Shown here: piece after piece, positions 62,015 through 64,000 of the stretch
Layout of the letters: each line of letters starts with the position of its first letter
Numbering within the stretch: the stretch's first letter is position 1
Translations under genes and position numbers: made by a program
Assembly: GCF_001625305.1 (NCBI RefSeq)
Contig: NW_017804198.1
Span: 2,128,795 to 2,192,794, forward strand
Direction: 5' to 3'
Length of the DNA stretch: 64,000 nucleotides
From: Branchiostoma belcheri
Taxonomy: Eukaryota; Chordata; Leptocardii; Amphioxiformes; Branchiostomatidae
Notes under the pieces: generated by a model
Told to the model about the DNA's origin: nothing
Seen by the model: the letters and a program-made list of their open reading frames with translations, nothing else
Database searches by the model: none

Positions 62015-62139
62015 GTAGGAAAACAGCTTTGCCACAGTTTTGAGAGGTTTTCTTAGGTGTTAAGCCCAACAATAACAATAAAAAGTGTCCTTGTGCGCTA
62101 TAAATGTTTACATAATTTTTTTACATAAACACAACATAC

Positions 62140-63541
62140 AACAAGAAGCCATAGGCGACAGCCTCCGTGAAGATTTATATATTTCAGCAAAAACAATCCC
62201 AAGGGTCAACGCCAGACCTACTGTGCAGACATTATAATTAGGCAACGGTTAATACAATAAGGGCGCGTCACAAGCATAAAACATAAAAAACCTAAATCCA
62301 TTACTGCTCCCAGGGCGTGTAAAGATACTGTGCTTCAAGTTTGAAGTTCATTTTGATTACACACACACAATCATTGCATTCACATAAAAATCGGACTATC
62401 ATGGTCGTGTCACTATTAACGAAGACACCGTCTTACCGTGCCTGTTACTTATTAAGCGCGACTGGAACAGGTCAAATTCCAGCAACAGTCGCGGCTAGCA
62501 CCGCGAGTGTTACTTCCGCCGGTCAGATACCCGGGATATCTGCTTGGAGAACCTCTGCTACCAGACAACTGCCTAAACCTACGGCCTATTCCACAGGATT
62601 GTAAAAGTAGGGATGTTTCTAAAATATGCATTTACTCCAATATCAAAACAGCTACGGTAAAATAAAAGACGTGCATCATCCCGGACATAATGCAACACCA
62701 CATGCGAAATTACACAGAAATGCGACGTACGGAAGAATGCGTTTTGGCTGCGAACATCTTCCAAAAAAACTTGGCATCTCTTAACCATGGGCAAAAACAT
62801 CTGGAACCACTTATAAAAACCACCCCGTATCTGCATGAACTTTTACCCCCCCACTGCTATTCCAAACAACGCGTTTTTCTGGACCATTCCAATTCGCCTC
62901 GTAATTGTAGGGGTGCGTCTGCNNNNNNNNNNNNNNNNNNNNCACATTCGCGGTGTATCAGGACAGCGCGACTGGTCGTCATTAGCGCAGTAACAGTTGC
63001 ATAAACGGACGAAACCATTTCAAAGAAATGGGGATGTTTCGAAAATAAGCATTTACTCCAATATCAAAACAGCTACGGTAAAAATAAAAAGACGTGCATC
63101 ATCCCGGACATAATGCAACACCACATGCGAAATTACACAGAAATGCGACGTACGGAAGAATGCGTTTTGGCTGCGAACATCTTCCAAAAAAACTTGGCAT
63201 CTCTTAACCATGGGCAAAAACATCTAGAACCACTTATAAAAACCACCCCGTATCTGCATGAACTTTTACCCCCCCACTGCTATTCCAAACAACGCGTTTT
63301 TCTGGACCATTCCAATTCGCCTCGTAATTGTAGGGGTGCGTCTGCGATATTACATTGACCGCGAAAGCAGCAACGGCAAAAATACACATTCGTGCATCAA
63401 CACGGGCATGCCCGCAGACGGCGTATAAAATTGCGTGCCGATTACACAAAGAGAACCCAGTGTTTTGACTGCGAACACGAAAAACCAGCCGTTCACAACA
63501 CTCCGTCTCGGAGGTCCTGACCTCCTTCACGGAGTAATAAA
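62140..63541. mobile_element. Family E element, long form with gap and internal repeat
   Basis: Same ends as 26550-27182 but about 1.4 kb. It contains a 310-base block twice (62612-62922 and 63033-63344), nearly identical, and a 20-N gap between them (62923-62942). Short open frames here are shared between copies only by descent. Confidence 0.8.
62923..62942. other. Assembly gap (20 N)
   Basis: Twenty N bases between two near-identical 310-base blocks. Confidence 0.99.
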
Positions 63542-64000
63542 CATTCATTTGTTGCCATGGCAAAAGTTTTCATTGCCAGCCTTGTTCTCTTTGGCAGTGT
63601 AAGACTGAAAATTGTCAGAAACCTCTTGTCTCTCTCATTTTTATCAAGGTGGCACATCTGTGAATTAAGTTTAGTTACTATAAGTACAATGTAGAATTAC
63701 AATCAATATAATACAGAATTCTATGAATTATGCCATTGAGCCTGGGACAACCTAAAATAATGGTGGGCAACCTAGCCTGATGAAATCATGCTTACAGCAA
63801 CCCTCCCAACTTCTGAAGGCCCACTTCTGTACTTCAAAATAGTCCATTTTCTTGTATTATTTTATGCTATTCACCATCTTCTTTCATTTTTCGTAATATT
63901 AAGTTCCATTTCCTCCAATTTGTACCCGATTCTTGGTTGTTAACATGTTGTGAAGTCAATGCCTACACTGCAGGTTGAGGAATAGGTTGATGAAAGGAAT
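63542..64000. other. Non-coding intron sequence at the right edge
   Basis: AT-rich, no exon or repeat recognised. Gemin5 continues beyond the window. Confidence 0.5.

Noticed and set aside
62341-63358. Short open frames shared between two places (also 26783-27013)
   Set aside because: The shared sequence is explained by copies of the same transposon; no start context, domain or codon pattern supports coding.

Overview
This is eukaryotic, intron-rich DNA. The dense miniature inverted-repeat transposons, tRNA-derived repeats and CR1/L2-like LINEs, together with a FIIND-bearing death-domain gene and a nucleotidyltransferase-TPR gene, point to an invertebrate deuterostome. A cephalochordate (Branchiostoma, amphioxus) is my best guess, as an inference from gene and repeat style. 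Two 20-base N gaps show it is an assembled draft.

The plus strand is one long gene from edge to edge: the middle of Gemin5, the RNA-binding WD40 subunit of the SMN complex. I could place 24 coding exons between 944 and 62014. Every splice join keeps frame, giving about 1,245 codons. The N-terminal exon(s) lie left of the window and the C-terminal exons to the right.

Two other multi-exon genes sit on the minus strand inside Gemin5 introns. The first fills the 24-kb intron 6097-30235. It reads from 29167 down to 10014 and encodes ankyrin repeats, leucine-rich repeats, a death domain, a coiled coil, a second death domain, a FIIND (ZU5-UPA) module with an NLRP1-like F-x-S-P self-cleavage site, and a terminal death domain. 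This looks like an innate-immune or cell-death sensor with an unusual architecture and is the most interesting object here. The second lies in intron 53688-61485. It reads from 59617 down to 54501 and encodes helical TPR-like repeats, a nucleotidyltransferase-fold motif and twelve 44-residue kinesin-light-chain-like TPRs, with one apparent frameshift.

The rest is mostly repeats: TWA-flanked MITE families, a 7.3-kb element with about 300-bp inverted ends that encloses a dual-oxidase-like exon, a LINE with a 943-codon intact ORF and a tRNA-like 5' end, LINE and SINE fragments, minisatellites, and several tandem duplications that copy an exon end with its splice donor or stop codon. No rRNA gene, genuine tRNA gene, CRISPR array or operon was seen.
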